A DNA stretch of 64,000 nucleotides from Phyllobacterium sophorae (GCF_003010965.1 NZ_PGGM01000016.1:1-64000); one strand, 5' to 3'. Shown: positions 9,455 through 20,318, counted from the first letter of the stretch. Made by a program: numbers and translations. Notes: generated by a model not told the origin, from the letters alone.

Positions 9455-10336
9455 TTACATTGGCGAGAACAATATTGCTCTTTCGTGCCCGCCAATATCC
9501 TTCCGGACACCCGTCAGGGCGAAATTTTCTCCGGAGAAAATCGCCGTGACATCACCGCGTTGTCCATACCCGATTTCCAATGCGACCGCACCGCCTTGTC
9601 TCAGATGCTGCCGGGACCGACCGGCAATTATCCGGTACGCAGTGAGTCCATCCTGGCCGCCATCCAAAGCCCTGAGCGGATCGTGCAGCACGACTTCGCG
9701 CTGCAAGCTGGCTATGTCAATGGACGGTATATAGGGCGGATTGGAAATAATCAGGTCATAGCAGCCAGTTACCCCGGAAAACCAATCCGAATGGAGGGCT
9801 GCGAAACGCTCCGATACACCTGCCATATGGGCGTTGTGACGGGCCGTTTCAAGGGCACCCTGGGAAATATCAACGCCCACCGCCCGCAATTGCTTGAACT
9901 GGTCGAGCAGCGCCAGCGCGATTGCACCGGTGCCGGTACCAAGATCGATGAGGTCGGCGACACCATGCTTTTCAATGCGTTGACGCAGGAACGGCACCAC
10001 CAGTTCGACAAGGGCCTCGGTGTCAGGACGCGGCTCGAGCGTATCAGCAGATAAGGCAAGCTCAACGCCGTAGAAAGCGCGCTTGCCGATGATGCGATGC
10101 ACTGATTCGCCATTGATACGCCGGTTAAGCACCGCCTCCAGCTGGCCGACAACCGCATTTTCGACGGGGCGATTCGGGTTGCGGACCATTTCAAGCCGGT
10201 CGCACCCGGTGACCCACTCGACCAGGAGACGTGCATCAAGATCTGGAGTGTCTATTCCAGCTGCGATCAGGCGAGTCCGGGCTTCCCGGTGCACATCGGC
10301 GAGGGTCAATGACCCGTCCTCAGCCATTGCTGTCAA
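9455..10336 (-). CDS. prmC: Peptide chain release factor N5-glutamine methyltransferase
   Basis: PrmC methylates the glutamine of the GGQ motif in RF1 and RF2 using S-adenosylmethionine, which improves termination. The 293-residue protein has the N-terminal helical substrate domain (about 1-100), the SAM-binding [10 protein letters not shown] at 131-140 and the signature NPPY at 199-202. It overlaps the prfA stop by 4 bases (10333-10336), so enzyme and substrate are translationally coupled. An in-frame ATG four codons in is an alternative start. Confidence 0.96.
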   Translation of the reverse strand: MTAMAEDGSLTLADVHREARTRLIAAGIDTPDLDARLLVEWVTGCDRLEMVRNPNRPVENAVVGQLEAVLNRRINGESVHRIIGKRAFYGVELALSADTLEPRPDTEALVELVVPFLRQRIEKHGVADLIDLGTGTGAIALALLDQFKQLRAVGVDISQGALETARHNAHMAGVSERFAALHSDWFSGVTGCYDLIISNPPYIPSIDIASLQREVVLHDPLRALDGGQDGLTAYRIIAGRSRQHLRQGGAVALEIGYGQRGDVTAIFSGENFALTGVRKDIGGHERAILFSPM

Positions 10337-11412
10337 AACCCTTCATTCATCTGGGCAAGCAAAGCTGTCTGATAGTCCGAAATCAGCGCACTGATAAGCT
10401 CATCCAGATCGCCTTCCATGATGCGATCGAGCTTGTAGAGCGTCAAATTGATGCGGTGATCGGTGACGCGCCCCTGCGGGAAATTATAGGTGCGGATGCG
10501 CTCTGAACGATCGCCTGAACCGACCTGGCTGCGCCGAGCCTCGGAACGCTCGCTATCGGCTTTCTGCCGCTGCATGTCGAACAGGCGTGAACGCAGGACC
10601 TGCATGGCGCGGGCGCGGTTCTGGTGCTGCGATTTTTCCGCCTGCACAACGACGATGCCCGAGGGGATATGCGTGATACGCACTGCGGAATCGGTGGTGT
10701 TGACGTGCTGACCGCCAGATCCCGATGCGCGCATCGTATCAATGCGGATGTCATCCGGCCGGATATCGATGTCGATCTCTTCGGCCTCCGGGAGGACTGC
10801 GACGGTTGCGGCCGAAGTGTGGATACGGCCGCTCGCTTCCGTGTCGGGAACGCGCTGCACACGGTGCACGCCCGATTCGAATTTCAGCTTGGCAAAGACA
10901 CCCTTGCCCGAAACCATGGCGATGACTTCCTTGTAGCCGCCAGCTTCGCCATCGCTCGCTGAAATCAGCTCGACGCGCCAGCCATTGGATGCCGCATAGC
11001 GCTCATACATGCGGAACAGATCGCCGCCGAACAGCGCCGCTTCCGAACCGCCGGTACCGGCGCGAATTTCGAGAATGGCGTTGCGCTGGTCGGCAACGTC
11101 CTTCGGCAACAGCAGGACCTGGATATCCTTCTCCAGTTCCTCGATGCGCGCATCGATTTCCGGCAATTCGGCTTCCGCCAGCTCGCGCATATCCTTGTCC
11201 GTCGATGCGTCATTGAGCATGGACTTCAGATCGGCCGCTTCACTGCGGGCGCTGACGAGGTCGCGAATTTTCGCAACGACCGGCTCCAGCTCGGAATATT
11301 CCGACGCAAGCCTGACGTAAGTGTCGGAATCGGGATTGCTTGCCATCTGCGTCTCCATCATGGAGAAGCGCTTCAGCAGTTGATCCATACGATCCTGCGG
11401 AATGGAATTCAT
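10333..11412 (-). CDS. prfA: Peptide chain release factor 1
   Basis: RF1 recognises UAA and UAG and triggers peptide release on the ribosome. At 359 residues it is standard length. It has the codon-recognition PxT motif (P189-D-T191) and the catalytic GGQ at 233-235. I chose the ATG at 11412 because it begins the family's normal N-terminus and lies 7 bases after the ptsP stop; a longer frame reaching into ptsP lacks homologous residues. It is the middle gene of a ptsP-prfA-prmC run. Confidence 0.97.
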   Translation of the reverse strand: MNSIPQDRMDQLLKRFSMMETQMASNPDSDTYVRLASEYSELEPVVAKIRDLVSARSEAADLKSMLNDASTDKDMRELAEAELPEIDARIEELEKDIQVLLLPKDVADQRNAILEIRAGTGGSEAALFGGDLFRMYERYAASNGWRVELISASDGEAGGYKEVIAMVSGKGVFAKLKFESGVHRVQRVPDTEASGRIHTSAATVAVLPEAEEIDIDIRPDDIRIDTMRASGSGGQHVNTTDSAVRITHIPSGIVVVQAEKSQHQNRARAMQVLRSRLFDMQRQKADSERSEARRSQVGSGDRSERIRTYNFPQGRVTDHRINLTLYKLDRIMEGDLDELISALISDYQTALLAQMNEGF

Positions 11413-11419
11413 GCAAACC

Positions 11420-13696
11420 TCACAGTGTAACGCCTGCTCGCTCTGCAAACTTGGTGAGAACATGGCGCAACGAACCCGTTTCACCGTGATTGTCGATTGC
11501 GTCGTTCAGCTGCGCGCTGAGTTCGCTGACGTCGAGCGTGCCAAGCATGGCTTTGACCGGACCGATTGAAGCCGGTGACATGGATATGGACCGGAATCCA
11601 AGGCCGAGCAACGCCATGGCCGAAAGCGGCTTGCCAGCCATTTCACCGCAGAGGGTGACATCGGTATTGTTGCGCTCACCGGCCTCGGCGATCTGACGCA
11701 AAACGCGCAGGAAGGGCACGGACAGGTTATCGAAGCGATTGGTAATGATCGAATTGCCTCGATCAACGGCCATGATGAACTGGAACAGGTCATTTGAGCC
11801 GACAGAGACGAAATCCACAACCGACATCAGCTCGTCGAGCTGCCAGAGCAGCGACGGAACCTCGACCATTGCGCCGATCTTGACCCGCGTTGGCAGATCA
11901 TAGGCAAAGCGCGACAGGTGTTGAACCTCGCGATTGATCAGTTCGCTCGCCTTGCGCACTTCCGCGACTTCCGTGACCATCGGCAGCATCAGCCGGAGCT
12001 CGCGGCCACCTGCAGCCTTGAGCAAGGCGCGGACCTGCGTGCGCAGCAATCCCGGACGATCGAGCGTCAACCGGATCGCCCGCCAGCCCATGGCCGGGTT
12101 TTCCTCGTTCACATTGCTGCGGAAATAGGGAAGAACCTTGTCGCCGCCGATATCGAGTGTGCGGAACGTAACCGGCCGGTCACCGGCAGCCTCGAGCACG
12201 GAGCGATAGAGACGTTCCTGTTGTTCGGCACGGGGGAACGTCGAAGCCACCATGAATTGCAATTCGGTCCGGAACAGGCCAATGCCGGCAGCACCCGCCT
12301 CCATCAATTGCGGCAGGTCGACCAACAGGCCGGCATTCATCAGCAGCGAGATCTGCACGCCGTCTTTTGTCACCGAGGGCTTGTCGCGCAATTCCCTGTA
12401 GAGCGCCTGGCGCTTGGCGCGAAACTTGACCTTTTCCGAATAGGCCGCTTCCACGTCCGACTGCGGACGAAGGTGAACGCGGCCATCATCGCCATCGACG
12501 ATCACCGCATCATTGTTTTCCGCCATGGACACGACGCCCTTGACCTGACCCGCAACCGGAATGCCCATCGCTCTGGCAACGATCACCACATGGCTGGTCG
12601 CGGCGCCATCTTCCAGCACCAGGCCACGCAGCCGTTCGCGCGGATAGTCCAGCAGTTCCGCCGCGCCCATGGAGCGGGCGATGATGATGGCATCCTTGGC
12701 AAGCGACCCGGCCATGGTCTTGACGTCGCGACCCATCAGCTGACGCAACAGCCGGTTTGCCAGATCATCGAAATCGCTGAGGCGCTCGCGCATGTAGGGA
12801 TCAGTCAGATGCATCATGCGGGCGCGTGTGTCGCTCTGCACCTTCTCGACCGCCGCTTCCGCAGTCAGCCCGTTGCGGATTGCCTCTTCGAGACGCCGCA
12901 CCCAGCCGGTATCATGCGCAAACATCCGGTAGGCTTCCAGCACCTCGCGATGCTCGCCCTCGAACGCCACATCACGGCGCGACAGCATATCGTCGATCGA
13001 GATACGCAAGGAACCAAGCGAACTTTCGAGCCTGTCGATTTCCGTATCGATGTTTTCGTTGAAGAGATTGGTGACGACAATGCGCGGCTCATGGAGCACG
13101 ACATGGCCGAGCCCGACGCCATCATTGAAGGCGTTGCCGCTGAAGCTCATCGGCTTCCCGAGATCAAGTTCGACGCCCGGACGGGCGAGCCTCGGTATCT
13201 CGCCGGCCGCCACCATTTCGGCCAAGACCATCGCCGTGGTTTCCAGCGCCTCAACCTCGTCCTCGCGATAGACGCGCTTGGTCTTGTTCTGGACGACCAG
13301 AACGCCGAGCGTTCGCCCTGCCCTCAGGATAGGCACGCCGAGGAAGGAATTGTAGATCTCCTCGCCCGTTTCCGGCAGATAGGCGAAAGCCGGGTGGGTC
13401 TGTGCATCGGTCAAATTGAGCGGGCGGGCGCTGGCGGCAATGGTACCGACAAGGCCCTGTCCAAGTCTCAGCTGCGCCAGATGGACGGCGGATGGATTCA
13501 AACCCTCGGTAGCATAGAGTTCGAGGACGCCATCGGAGCGCAGCACATAGAATGAGCACACTTCCGCGACCATGTTCTGCGCGATTTCGCGAACAATGCG
13601 GTCAAGCCTCTCCTGTGGCTCAAGAGCCTCCGCCATCAATTCGCGGAGGCGCTTCAGCATGACACGGGGGCCGCTTATCTGCTCGCGCGTGGGCAC
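11420..13696 (-). CDS. ptsP: Phosphoenolpyruvate--protein phosphotransferase, PTS-Ntr enzyme I
   Basis: Enzyme I-Ntr takes phosphate from PEP and passes it to the NPr/EIIA-Ntr regulatory chain, linking nitrogen status to potassium, carbon storage and envelope control. It has an N-terminal GAF domain (about 1-150), the PEP-utilising swivelling domain with the phospho-histidine at about H369 ([15 protein letters not shown]), and a C-terminal PEP-binding TIM barrel with a [10 protein letters not shown] segment. I prefer the GTG at 13696 (758 residues), which follows GGAGAAAGG at good spacing. An ATG at 13756 would add 20 residues unlike the family. prfA follows after 7 bases. Confidence 0.95.
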   Translation of the reverse strand: MPTREQISGPRVMLKRLRELMAEALEPQERLDRIVREIAQNMVAEVCSFYVLRSDGVLELYATEGLNPSAVHLAQLRLGQGLVGTIAASARPLNLTDAQTHPAFAYLPETGEEIYNSFLGVPILRAGRTLGVLVVQNKTKRVYREDEVEALETTAMVLAEMVAAGEIPRLARPGVELDLGKPMSFSGNAFNDGVGLGHVVLHEPRIVVTNLFNENIDTEIDRLESSLGSLRISIDDMLSRRDVAFEGEHREVLEAYRMFAHDTGWVRRLEEAIRNGLTAEAAVEKVQSDTRARMMHLTDPYMRERLSDFDDLANRLLRQLMGRDVKTMAGSLAKDAIIIARSMGAAELLDYPRERLRGLVLEDGAATSHVVIVARAMGIPVAGQVKGVVSMAENNDAVIVDGDDGRVHLRPQSDVEAAYSEKVKFRAKRQALYRELRDKPSVTKDGVQISLLMNAGLLVDLPQLMEAGAAGIGLFRTELQFMVASTFPRAEQQERLYRSVLEAAGDRPVTFRTLDIGGDKVLPYFRSNVNEENPAMGWRAIRLTLDRPGLLRTQVRALLKAAGGRELRLMLPMVTEVAEVRKASELINREVQHLSRFAYDLPTRVKIGAMVEVPSLLWQLDELMSVVDFVSVGSNDLFQFIMAVDRGNSIITNRFDNLSVPFLRVLRQIAEAGERNNTDVTLCGEMAGKPLSAMALLGLGFRSISMSPASIGPVKAMLGTLDVSELSAQLNDAIDNHGETGSLRHVLTKFAERAGVTL

Positions 13697-13803
13697 TTGG
13701 AGCCTTTCTCCATAACAATATTGGCAAGGCCGGAATGGCCTCACCAAATCAGTCAATCCATCATGTCAGCCGTCGAAGATGCCGACAAATAGAATCTGGC
13801 TTG

Positions 13804-15057
13804 CTAATGCTTATCCAGACCGTAGACGGAATGCAAAGTGCGTACTGCAAGTTCCGCATAGGGACCATCAATAAGAATGGAAATCTTGATTTCCGAAGTG
13901 GTGATGGCGCGGATATTGATGCCCTTGTCGGCGAGCGCGCGGAAAGCCGTCGCGGCAACGCCCGCATGACTGCGCATGCCGATACCAATGACCGAGACCT
14001 TGACCATACCGGCTTCCGACTGGATGATGTCGCAGCCAATCTCCGCCTTGACCTTTTCCAGGACAACCAGCGCCTTGTCGAGATCACCCGACGGTACCGT
14101 GAAGGTCATATCGGTCTTGGTGCCATCTTCCGAGACATTCTGAACGATCATATCAACGTTGATATGCGACTCGGCGAGCGGTCCAAATATGGCGGCGGAT
14201 ATGCCGGGGCGATCAGCAACGCGACGCAGCGAAATCTGGGCTTCGTCCTTGGCGTAGGCAATTCCTGTGACAACCTGCTGTTCCACGATTTCTTCCTCGT
14301 CGCAAATAAGTGTTCCGGGCGGATTGATCAAATCACCCATGCCCGGCGCATCGGGGTCTTCGAAACTGGACCTGACAAATGTGCGCACTTTGTGCACCAT
14401 GGCAAGCTCGACGGACCGCACCTGCAACACTTTGGCGCCAAGCGAGGCCATTTCAAGCATTTCTTCAAATGATATCCTCGACAGGCGGCGAGCCTTGGGT
14501 TCCACACGCGGATCGGTGGTGTACACACCATCGACATCCGTATAGATGTCGCATCGATCGGCTTTGACGGCTGCCGCGATGGCAACCGCGCTGGTATCCG
14601 AGCCGCCACGTCCGAGCGTCGAGATGCGGTTGTCCGGTCCAATGCCCTGAAAGCCGGATATGACAGCGACCTGCCCTTCCTCGAACCGCTCGATCAGGAA
14701 CGAACCGTCGATTTCGAGGATACGGGCCGCGCCATGCGCGTTGTCGGTCTTGATCGGGATCTGCCAGCCTTGCCATGAACGCGCATGCACGCCCATAGCC
14801 TGCAACGCGATCGCCAGCAGGCCGGCAGTTACCTGCTCGCCGGAGGCAACAATGGCATCATACTCGCGCGCATCGTGCATCGGCGAGGTCTGGCGGGTCC
14901 AAGCCACCAGCTCATTGGTTTTTCCGGCCATGGCAGAGACAACGACGGCAACCTCGTGTCCGGCATCGACTTCACGTTTGACGTGCCTGGCCACATTACG
15001 GATGCGGTCGATATCGGCCACCGAAGTGCCACCGAATTTCATCACAATGCGTGCCAT
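13804..15057 (-). CDS. lysC: Aspartate kinase
   Basis: Phosphorylates aspartate, the entry step to lysine, threonine, methionine and diaminopimelate. The 417-residue monofunctional enzyme starts with the family signature (KFGGTSVADIDRIRNVA), has the amino-acid kinase domain to about 245 and two ACT domains (about 265-415) for feedback control by lysine and/or threonine. It is transcribed in the same direction as ptsP with a 107-base gap. lysA, metX and metW lie elsewhere in this window. Confidence 0.96.
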   Translation of the reverse strand: MARIVMKFGGTSVADIDRIRNVARHVKREVDAGHEVAVVVSAMAGKTNELVAWTRQTSPMHDAREYDAIVASGEQVTAGLLAIALQAMGVHARSWQGWQIPIKTDNAHGAARILEIDGSFLIERFEEGQVAVISGFQGIGPDNRISTLGRGGSDTSAVAIAAAVKADRCDIYTDVDGVYTTDPRVEPKARRLSRISFEEMLEMASLGAKVLQVRSVELAMVHKVRTFVRSSFEDPDAPGMGDLINPPGTLICDEEEIVEQQVVTGIAYAKDEAQISLRRVADRPGISAAIFGPLAESHINVDMIVQNVSEDGTKTDMTFTVPSGDLDKALVVLEKVKAEIGCDIIQSEAGMVKVSVIGIGMRSHAGVAATAFRALADKGINIRAITTSEIKISILIDGPYAELAVRTLHSVYGLDKH

Positions 15058-15247
15058 GGAAAGGTACCGTTCTGGAATGCCTGAAATTGGGTCGGAAAAG
15101 AGCCGCTGGAAATGAAACCACCCTTCGCCAAATGAATGCGGCCTCCCATAACGAAATTATGACGTGACTGCAAGAACGCGGAACGATTTGCGTCTTGACA
15201 TTTTTTGCCGGACGGGGCCTCTCGGAAACAACAGCGAGGACAGGCCG

Positions 15248-15991
15248 ATGGCGACAACACAGCGCAGTACAATCGATGCGGCGGAAGTCGAGCGCTTTTC
15301 GCGCATGGCGGCCGAGTGGTGGAACCCGCAGGGCAAGTTCCGGCCCCTGCACAAGTTCAACCCGACGCGCCTTGCCTATATCAAGGAAAAGGTGTGCGCC
15401 CACTACGGCATCGATCCAAACGGGCCGTTGCCATTTGCCGGCCTGCGTATACTCGATATTGGTTGCGGTGGCGGCCTTCTTTGCGAACCCATGGCCCGCC
15501 TTGGCGCAACGGTCGTTGGCGCCGACGCCGGCGAAACCAATATCGAAGTGGCCAAGATCCATGCCGCGCAAAGCGGCCTTTCCATCGACTACCGTGCAAC
15601 CACCGCGGAAGCCCTCGCCGAAGCCGGAGAACAATTCGACATCGTTCTCAACATGGAAGTCGTCGAACACGTTGCCGATGTCGATCTCTACATGTCGGCA
15701 TGCTCGCAAATGGTCAAACCCGGCGGCATGACCTTTGTCGCCACGATCAATCGGACATTGAAGGCGCTCGGCCTCGCGATTCTTGGCGCCGAGTATGTCT
15801 TGCGCTGGCTGCCGCGCGGCACGCATCAATATGACAAGCTGGTCCGTCCCGAAGAACTGGAAACGGCGCTATCGCGTGCCGGACTTGAGATCGTTGAAAA
15901 GGTCGGCGTTACCTATAACCCGCTTGCCGACAGCTGGAGCCGCTCGCGCGATACCAATGTCAACTACATGGTTCTGGCAACAAGGCCCTAG
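15248..15991 (+). CDS. ubiG: Bifunctional 2-polyprenyl-6-hydroxyphenol / 3-demethylubiquinol O-methyltransferase
   Basis: UbiG carries out both O-methylations of ubiquinone synthesis at the inner face of the membrane. The 247-residue protein has a Rossmann methyltransferase core with [19 protein letters not shown] at about 65-83 and the family's [18 protein letters not shown] segment near the N-terminus. I place the start at the ATG at 15248, preceded by a GAGGA-type ribosome site; the open frame extends further upstream but without family residues. It is divergent from lysC and convergent with a DMT transporter. A short inverted repeat (TAGAGC 15989-15994, GCTCTA 16003-16008) overlaps both stops. 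Confidence 0.95.
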   Translation: MATTQRSTIDAAEVERFSRMAAEWWNPQGKFRPLHKFNPTRLAYIKEKVCAHYGIDPNGPLPFAGLRILDIGCGGGLLCEPMARLGATVVGADAGETNIEVAKIHAAQSGLSIDYRATTAEALAEAGEQFDIVLNMEVVEHVADVDLYMSACSQMVKPGGMTFVATINRTLKALGLAILGAEYVLRWLPRGTHQYDKLVRPEELETALSRAGLEIVEKVGVTYNPLADSWSRSRDTNVNYMVLATRP

Positions 15992-16005
15992 AGCCTTGAA
16001 GCGCT

Positions 16006-16902
16006 CTAAGCGGCCTTTGCCGCCATACGCTGGGCCTTCGTGGTCATCAGAACGCCGATCGTGATGATGACAGCCCCTACCCAGGTCGCGAGCTGGTAGA
16101 CTTCGCCCAGGAACAGCGTTCCGGCGAGCAGAGCAACGGCCGCGCCCACATATCCGATCTGGCTGAGATACACGGGACCCCCGACGGCCTGAAGCCGGAA
16201 ATACAAAGCAAACATGCAGGCAGATGCCAGAACCTGGAAGAAAACCAGCCATGGCACAGTGCCAAGCGGTTCGACCGGGAATGCTCCAGTCATGTAGAAA
16301 ATCACCGGAATGAGGACAACGGCTGTCGTTAAATGACTACCGGCCGCAAGCTCGGTCGGATCGGCGCCTTCCGGCCAGTCGATCGTGCGATAGACATTGC
16401 CCAATGCCAGAAGCACCGGAATAAGCAGCCCAATCCCCACCCACAGGGGTTCGGCCGGCTGGCCGACCTGACCGCGGGTAAAGCCGACGAGGACCGCCCC
16501 GGCAAACCCTACGAATATCCCGAGAAGGCCGAGAAGATTGGGCCTTCGCATTTTGAACAATATCGAAAGCATCAGGGTAAACACCGGCGACAGCGTGTAC
16601 ATGATCCCGGTATAGCCGGACCCCAAATGTGGGATCGCTGAGAGCGTCATGAGATTGGGAATGGCATAGGATACAAGCGCAGCCACAAGATAGTACCTCA
16701 TCATGTGAGCGTCGAAGCGCGGCCGTTTCCCCATGATGAGGAACGCTACAAGCAGCACGGTCCCTGCTCCCGTGGAGATGACGAATGCCCATAGCGACGG
16801 CGCTATGCCTGCAGCGAATGCCAGCTTGCCGAACGGCAGCGTCAATCCGAGAAACGTGCCTGTCAAGACAAGCAGCACGGGGGCAGAATTCAGAAATGGC
16901 AT
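16006..16902 (-). CDS. DMT superfamily (EamA) transporter
   Basis: The 298-residue inner-membrane protein has about ten hydrophobic segments arranged as two EamA repeats (about 5-140 and 150-290), the layout of drug/metabolite exporters. Substrates of this family cannot be predicted from sequence; members export amino acids, nucleobases or drugs. It is the last gene of the minus-strand group headed by grxC, 61 bases after DUF1178, and converges on ubiG. Confidence 0.88.
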   Translation of the reverse strand: MPFLNSAPVLLVLTGTFLGLTLPFGKLAFAAGIAPSLWAFVISTGAGTVLLVAFLIMGKRPRFDAHMMRYYLVAALVSYAIPNLMTLSAIPHLGSGYTGIMYTLSPVFTLMLSILFKMRRPNLLGLLGIFVGFAGAVLVGFTRGQVGQPAEPLWVGIGLLIPVLLALGNVYRTIDWPEGADPTELAAGSHLTTAVVLIPVIFYMTGAFPVEPLGTVPWLVFFQVLASACMFALYFRLQAVGGPVYLSQIGYVGAAVALLAGTLFLGEVYQLATWVGAVIITIGVLMTTKAQRMAAKAA

Positions 16903-16963
16903 GGGGAATCATCCGATGGGGTTCAGTTGGACCACCATAGACATCCGCTTTAACCGGGCAAGA

Positions 16964-17377
16964 TCAATTGTGATCCTCAGGAAAGACTGGTAGCGGCATG
17001 ACATCGACGCCGTCCTCCAGCAGGGACTTGACCTCCTCCCCCGTGGCCTCCCCGTAAATGCCGCGCTTCTCCACTTCGCCGAAATGGATCTTGCGGGCCT
17101 CCTCGGCAAAGTCGCTGCCGACATAGTCGGCATTCTCGCGGACCTTCTGAGCAATCTCCTTCAACTCCGTGACCATTTTGCTCATGGCAACGGCAATTTT
17201 TTCTTTTTGCCGGCCGGTGGTCACAGAAGGCGCCATCAATGCTTTCCCGATCTTGTGCGAGCCGCAAACAGGGCACGTCACAAGCCGCTGTTGGGCCTGC
17301 GTATCAAAATCATCATTGCTTCGAAACCAGCCTTCAAAATCGTGATCATTGTCGCAATGAAGGGAAAAACGGATCAT
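16964..17377 (-). CDS. DUF1178 family protein
   Basis: This 137-residue cytoplasmic protein matches DUF1178: an N-terminal MIRFSLHCDNDHDFEGWF segment and a CPVC pair (C35, C38) that with C8 suggests a small metal-binding site. An Ala/Lys-rich helical middle and an acidic end containing DVMPLP follow. Its function is unknown. Its start overlaps the stop of the upstream nitrilase-family gene by 4 bases, so the two are co-translated. Confidence 0.87.
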   Translation of the reverse strand: MIRFSLHCDNDHDFEGWFRSNDDFDTQAQQRLVTCPVCGSHKIGKALMAPSVTTGRQKEKIAVAMSKMVTELKEIAQKVRENADYVGSDFAEEARKIHFGEVEKRGIYGEATGEEVKSLLEDGVDVMPLPVFPEDHN

Positions 17378-18240
17378 GACGCCACGACAAGCCTTTCACT
17401 CTGGCCGCCGTTCTCAACGACCAGTCCAAATGGACGTGCGTTCTTGAGGTTTGGCACCTTTGCTCGGGCAGCGGCGCTTAAGGCAGGATCGATATCCGCG
17501 ACGACAACGCCAGGATCCGCATGATCAGCTTCCGCCAGGACCTCACCCCATGGCGCGACTATCATCGAGTGGCCATAGGTCTCGCGGCCATCTTCATGAA
17601 CACCGCCCTGAGCTGCTGAAATCATAAAGGCACCGTTTTCGATGGCACGGGCGCGCTGCAGCACGTGCCAATGCGCCTCGCCCGTCTGGCGGGTGAAGGC
17701 GGCAGGTGCCGTGATGACGGCTGCGCCAGCCAAAGCCTGCGCGCGGAACAATTGCGGGAAGCGGACGTCGTAACAAATTGCGAAACCGAGGCGCGTGAAG
17801 GGCAGGTCGATCACCACCGTATCGGCACCAGGCGCATAAACGGCAGACTCACGCCAACTCTCGCCATTGTCGAGATCGACATCGAACATGTGAATCTTGT
17901 CGTAGCGCGTGAGGATATTACCGTCCGGTCCAAATAAAAATGCCCGGTTGGCAATCTTGCCATCGTCACGGGCGATCGCCGTTGAGCCAATATGCAGGTG
18001 AATTCCATGCTTGGCGGCAAGTTCTGAAGCGGTGCGGACGATGACATCATCGTTCTCGGCCTTCAAGACACTCTGGAGCCCCTTGCGATCCCGCTGCAGG
18101 GCACCGGTCATTTCCGGCGTCTGGACGTAAACAGCGCCCTTCCCCACCGCGTCTGCAACATAACCAGCAAGATCGGCGGCATTGCGTTGCGGGTCTACGC
18201 CCGAGCGCATCTGGATAGCGGCGGCACGAAATGCACTCAT
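17374..18240 (-). CDS. Carbon-nitrogen hydrolase family protein (Nit/omega-amidase-like)
   Basis: The 288-residue protein belongs to the nitrilase superfamily. The catalytic triad is visible: Glu in TPEMTG (about residue 42), Lys in YDKIHMFDVD (about 115) and Cys in ICYDVRFPQLF (about 155). The branch resembles Nit1/Nit2, whose members repair deaminated glutathione or hydrolyse omega-amides. The adjacent glutaredoxin gene fits a glutathione-linked role, but that is inference. It lies 10 bases after grxC and overlaps DUF1178 by 4 bases. Confidence 0.9.
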   Translation of the reverse strand: MSAFRAAAIQMRSGVDPQRNAADLAGYVADAVGKGAVYVQTPEMTGALQRDRKGLQSVLKAENDDVIVRTASELAAKHGIHLHIGSTAIARDDGKIANRAFLFGPDGNILTRYDKIHMFDVDLDNGESWRESAVYAPGADTVVIDLPFTRLGFAICYDVRFPQLFRAQALAGAAVITAPAAFTRQTGEAHWHVLQRARAIENGAFMISAAQGGVHEDGRETYGHSMIVAPWGEVLAEADHADPGVVVADIDPALSAAARAKVPNLKNARPFGLVVENGGQSERLVVAS

Positions 18241-18250
18241 GTCATTATCC

Positions 18251-18520
18251 TCAAGCGAGTTCGCCGGTTTTCAACAATGTGTCGAGGCGGCCCTGATTTT
18301 CCAGCGCATACAGATCGTCGCAGCCGCCGACATGGGTTTCGCCAATGAATATTTGCGGAAAAGTCGTGCGGCCATTGGCGCGTGCCAGCATGTCCTGTCG
18401 CGCCGTAGGTTCGATCGTCGCATTATGCTCGACGAACGCAACGCCCTTGTCTGAAAGAAGACCCTTGGCGGCAGTACAATAACCGCAACCGTTACGCGTA
18501 TAGATTGTTACATCAACCAT
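18251..18520 (-). CDS. grxC: Glutaredoxin 3
   Basis: An 89-residue cytoplasmic thiol oxidoreductase that uses glutathione to reduce disulfides or remove glutathione from proteins. The dithiol active site is CGYC (C12, C15), and the glutathione-contacting TFPQIFIGETHVGGCDD segment lies at about 53-69. It heads the grxC-nitrilase-DUF1178 run, 78 bases after comF. Confidence 0.96.
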   Translation of the reverse strand: MVDVTIYTRNGCGYCTAAKGLLSDKGVAFVEHNATIEPTARQDMLARANGRTTFPQIFIGETHVGGCDDLYALENQGRLDTLLKTGELA

Positions 18521-18598
18521 TCAGATACTCCGCTTTGTCCTCCTATATAGGCATCAAATATTCTGCCGAAAAGACCTGTTCTTTGCGCGAGAACGCCC

Positions 18599-19366
18599 TC
18601 AGACCGATAATTCCTGTCCCAGAACCCGGCCAAAAGTGAGAATATCTACACTTGACGCACCGCCTCTGAGTAAGGCACGCGAAGCCGCTTTCACAGTGGC
18701 GCCGGTAGTATAGACATCGTCGATCAGAAGGACATTGCGTCCGCGCACCTTGATCGCCTGCGTCTCCGGCACCTTGAAGGCCCCACGCACATTGGCCGTC
18801 CGCTCGTTTGCCCCGAGGCCAACCTGCTGTCTTGTCTGCTTGATGCGTTTCAGCGCATCCGGGTCGAATGTCTTGCCGCTCAAGCTTGCCAGATGGCGGG
18901 CCAGTTCTGCGGACTGGTTGAATCTTCGCAACCAGAAGCGCCGTGCATGCAACGGCACAGGGACTATTATATCGCAATCGTTCAGCAACTCCCTGCCGGC
19001 CCGCAGCATCCAGCGCGCCATCCAGGGGCCAAGGTCTGTACGGTCATCGTATTTGAGCCGGTGCACCATATCGCGGATGACGCCCTCATGCACCGCAACC
19101 GATCGCGCGCGCCGGAATGGCGGCGGATCAGCAATCGCCTCGGCGGAAAGAATCTCGGCGCCGAGGTCGTGGCTGAACGGAATGCCAAGCACCGGGCAGC
19201 AAGGTTTTTCGATGAAGCGCACCCTTGACCAGCAGGCGCCACACAAGGTTCCTGGCTCAGCCACGTGTATGTCGCAGCCAGCGCAAATCGGTGGAAACAA
19301 CAGCCTGAACAGCTGATTTGTCGCCGAGCGTGTCAAAAGAGCTGCTGTTGTTCCAACGGTTTTCAT
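18599..19366 (-). CDS. comF: ComF family protein
   Basis: The 255-residue protein has the ComF layout: an N-terminal zinc finger with four cysteines (CAGC and CGAC, about residues 28-46) and a C-terminal phosphoribosyltransferase-like domain with the PRPP loop VLLIDDVYTTGAT at about 213-225. In naturally competent bacteria ComF helps DNA uptake through the inner membrane; in other organisms the role is unclear and enzymatic activity is unproven. It is divergent from the NDUFAF5-like gene. Confidence 0.92.
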   Translation of the reverse strand: MKTVGTTAALLTRSATNQLFRLLFPPICAGCDIHVAEPGTLCGACWSRVRFIEKPCCPVLGIPFSHDLGAEILSAEAIADPPPFRRARSVAVHEGVIRDMVHRLKYDDRTDLGPWMARWMLRAGRELLNDCDIIVPVPLHARRFWLRRFNQSAELARHLASLSGKTFDPDALKRIKQTRQQVGLGANERTANVRGAFKVPETQAIKVRGRNVLLIDDVYTTGATVKAASRALLRGGASSVDILTFGRVLGQELSV

Positions 19367-19429
19367 TGCAATTTCACCCGAGGCGACGCATCTACCGTGA
19401 GAACTATACAGAGATCAGAGAAATTCGGA

Positions 19430-20314
19430 ATGCATCAGGTCTTCGATCGAAATTTGCTTCTGGCCCGGCGCTTGCGCGCTCTGAAGCAACACGGGCATTC
19501 TGCGGATTTTCTGCTTGCGCGCGCTGCCGCCGACCTGGAAGAGCGTCTTTCCGCCGTTGAGCGCAAGTTCGAAATTGCAGTCGATCTTGCAAGCCATACG
19601 GATCTTGCGGCACAGGCGCTGCAACGGTCCGGCAAGGCCGCGACGATCGTCCGTGTCGAGCAGGATGCGCGGTTTTTCACCGGAGCATTTCCGGCGGTTG
19701 TCGCTGACGAGGAAGCACTGCCGCTCAAACCCGCCGGTGCAGACCTGATCGTCTCGTTGCTTTCGCTGCACCTGACCAACGATACGCCTGGCACGCTCTT
19801 GCAAATCCGTCGCGCGTTGAGACCTGACGGCCTGTTTCTCGGGGCGATGGCCGGTGAAAACACCCTGGCGGAATTGCGCGAATGCCTGCTCGTGGCAGAG
19901 AGCGAGATATTTGGTGGCGCCGCGCCAAGGGTTGCACCCTTTGCCGATGTCCGCGATGCCGGAGGCTTGCTGCAGCGTGCCGGGTTCACCTTGCCGGTCA
20001 CAGATATCGAGAGCTATACGGTACGCTATGATTCGGCCTTCGCATTGATGCGCGACTTGCGCGCCATGGGCATGCAGAACGCGTTGACCGGCCGGTCGCG
20101 GCGGCCGTTGACACGGCACTTCTTTGCGCGGGTCGCAGAGGTCTATGCGGACCGCTTCAGCGACCCCGATGGCCGGATCAGAGCGACATTCTCGTTCATC
20201 TGGATGTCCGGCTGGGCCGCGCACGAATCGCAGCAGAAGCCGCTGAAGCCGGGCTCGGCCAAGGCGTCGCTTGCCGATTTTCTCAAGGATGTGGAATCGC
20301 TCGAAAAGAAATAG
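19430..20314 (+). CDS. Methyltransferase-fold protein, NDUFAF5 (complex I assembly) type
   Basis: The 294-residue protein starts with FDRNLLLARRLRAL, has a degenerate Rossmann core (about 55-150) ending in LRPDGLFLGAMAGENTLAELR, and a C-terminal segment with YADRFSDPDGRIRATF. This pattern is that of BioC-like proteins and most closely mitochondrial NDUFAF5, which is known to hydroxylate an arginine in a complex I subunit. I infer a related role in NADH dehydrogenase maturation. The ATG at 19430 starts the family N-terminus, and the longer open frame upstream is not supported. Confidence 0.8.
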   Translation: MHQVFDRNLLLARRLRALKQHGHSADFLLARAAADLEERLSAVERKFEIAVDLASHTDLAAQALQRSGKAATIVRVEQDARFFTGAFPAVVADEEALPLKPAGADLIVSLLSLHLTNDTPGTLLQIRRALRPDGLFLGAMAGENTLAELRECLLVAESEIFGGAAPRVAPFADVRDAGGLLQRAGFTLPVTDIESYTVRYDSAFALMRDLRAMGMQNALTGRSRRPLTRHFFARVAEVYADRFSDPDGRIRATFSFIWMSGWAAHESQQKPLKPGSAKASLADFLKDVESLEKK

Positions 20315-20318
20315 GTTC

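Noticed and set aside
11918-13555. 545-codon open frame antisense to ptsP
   Set aside because: Shadow of ptsP; the His/Arg-rich composition is typical of antisense frames.
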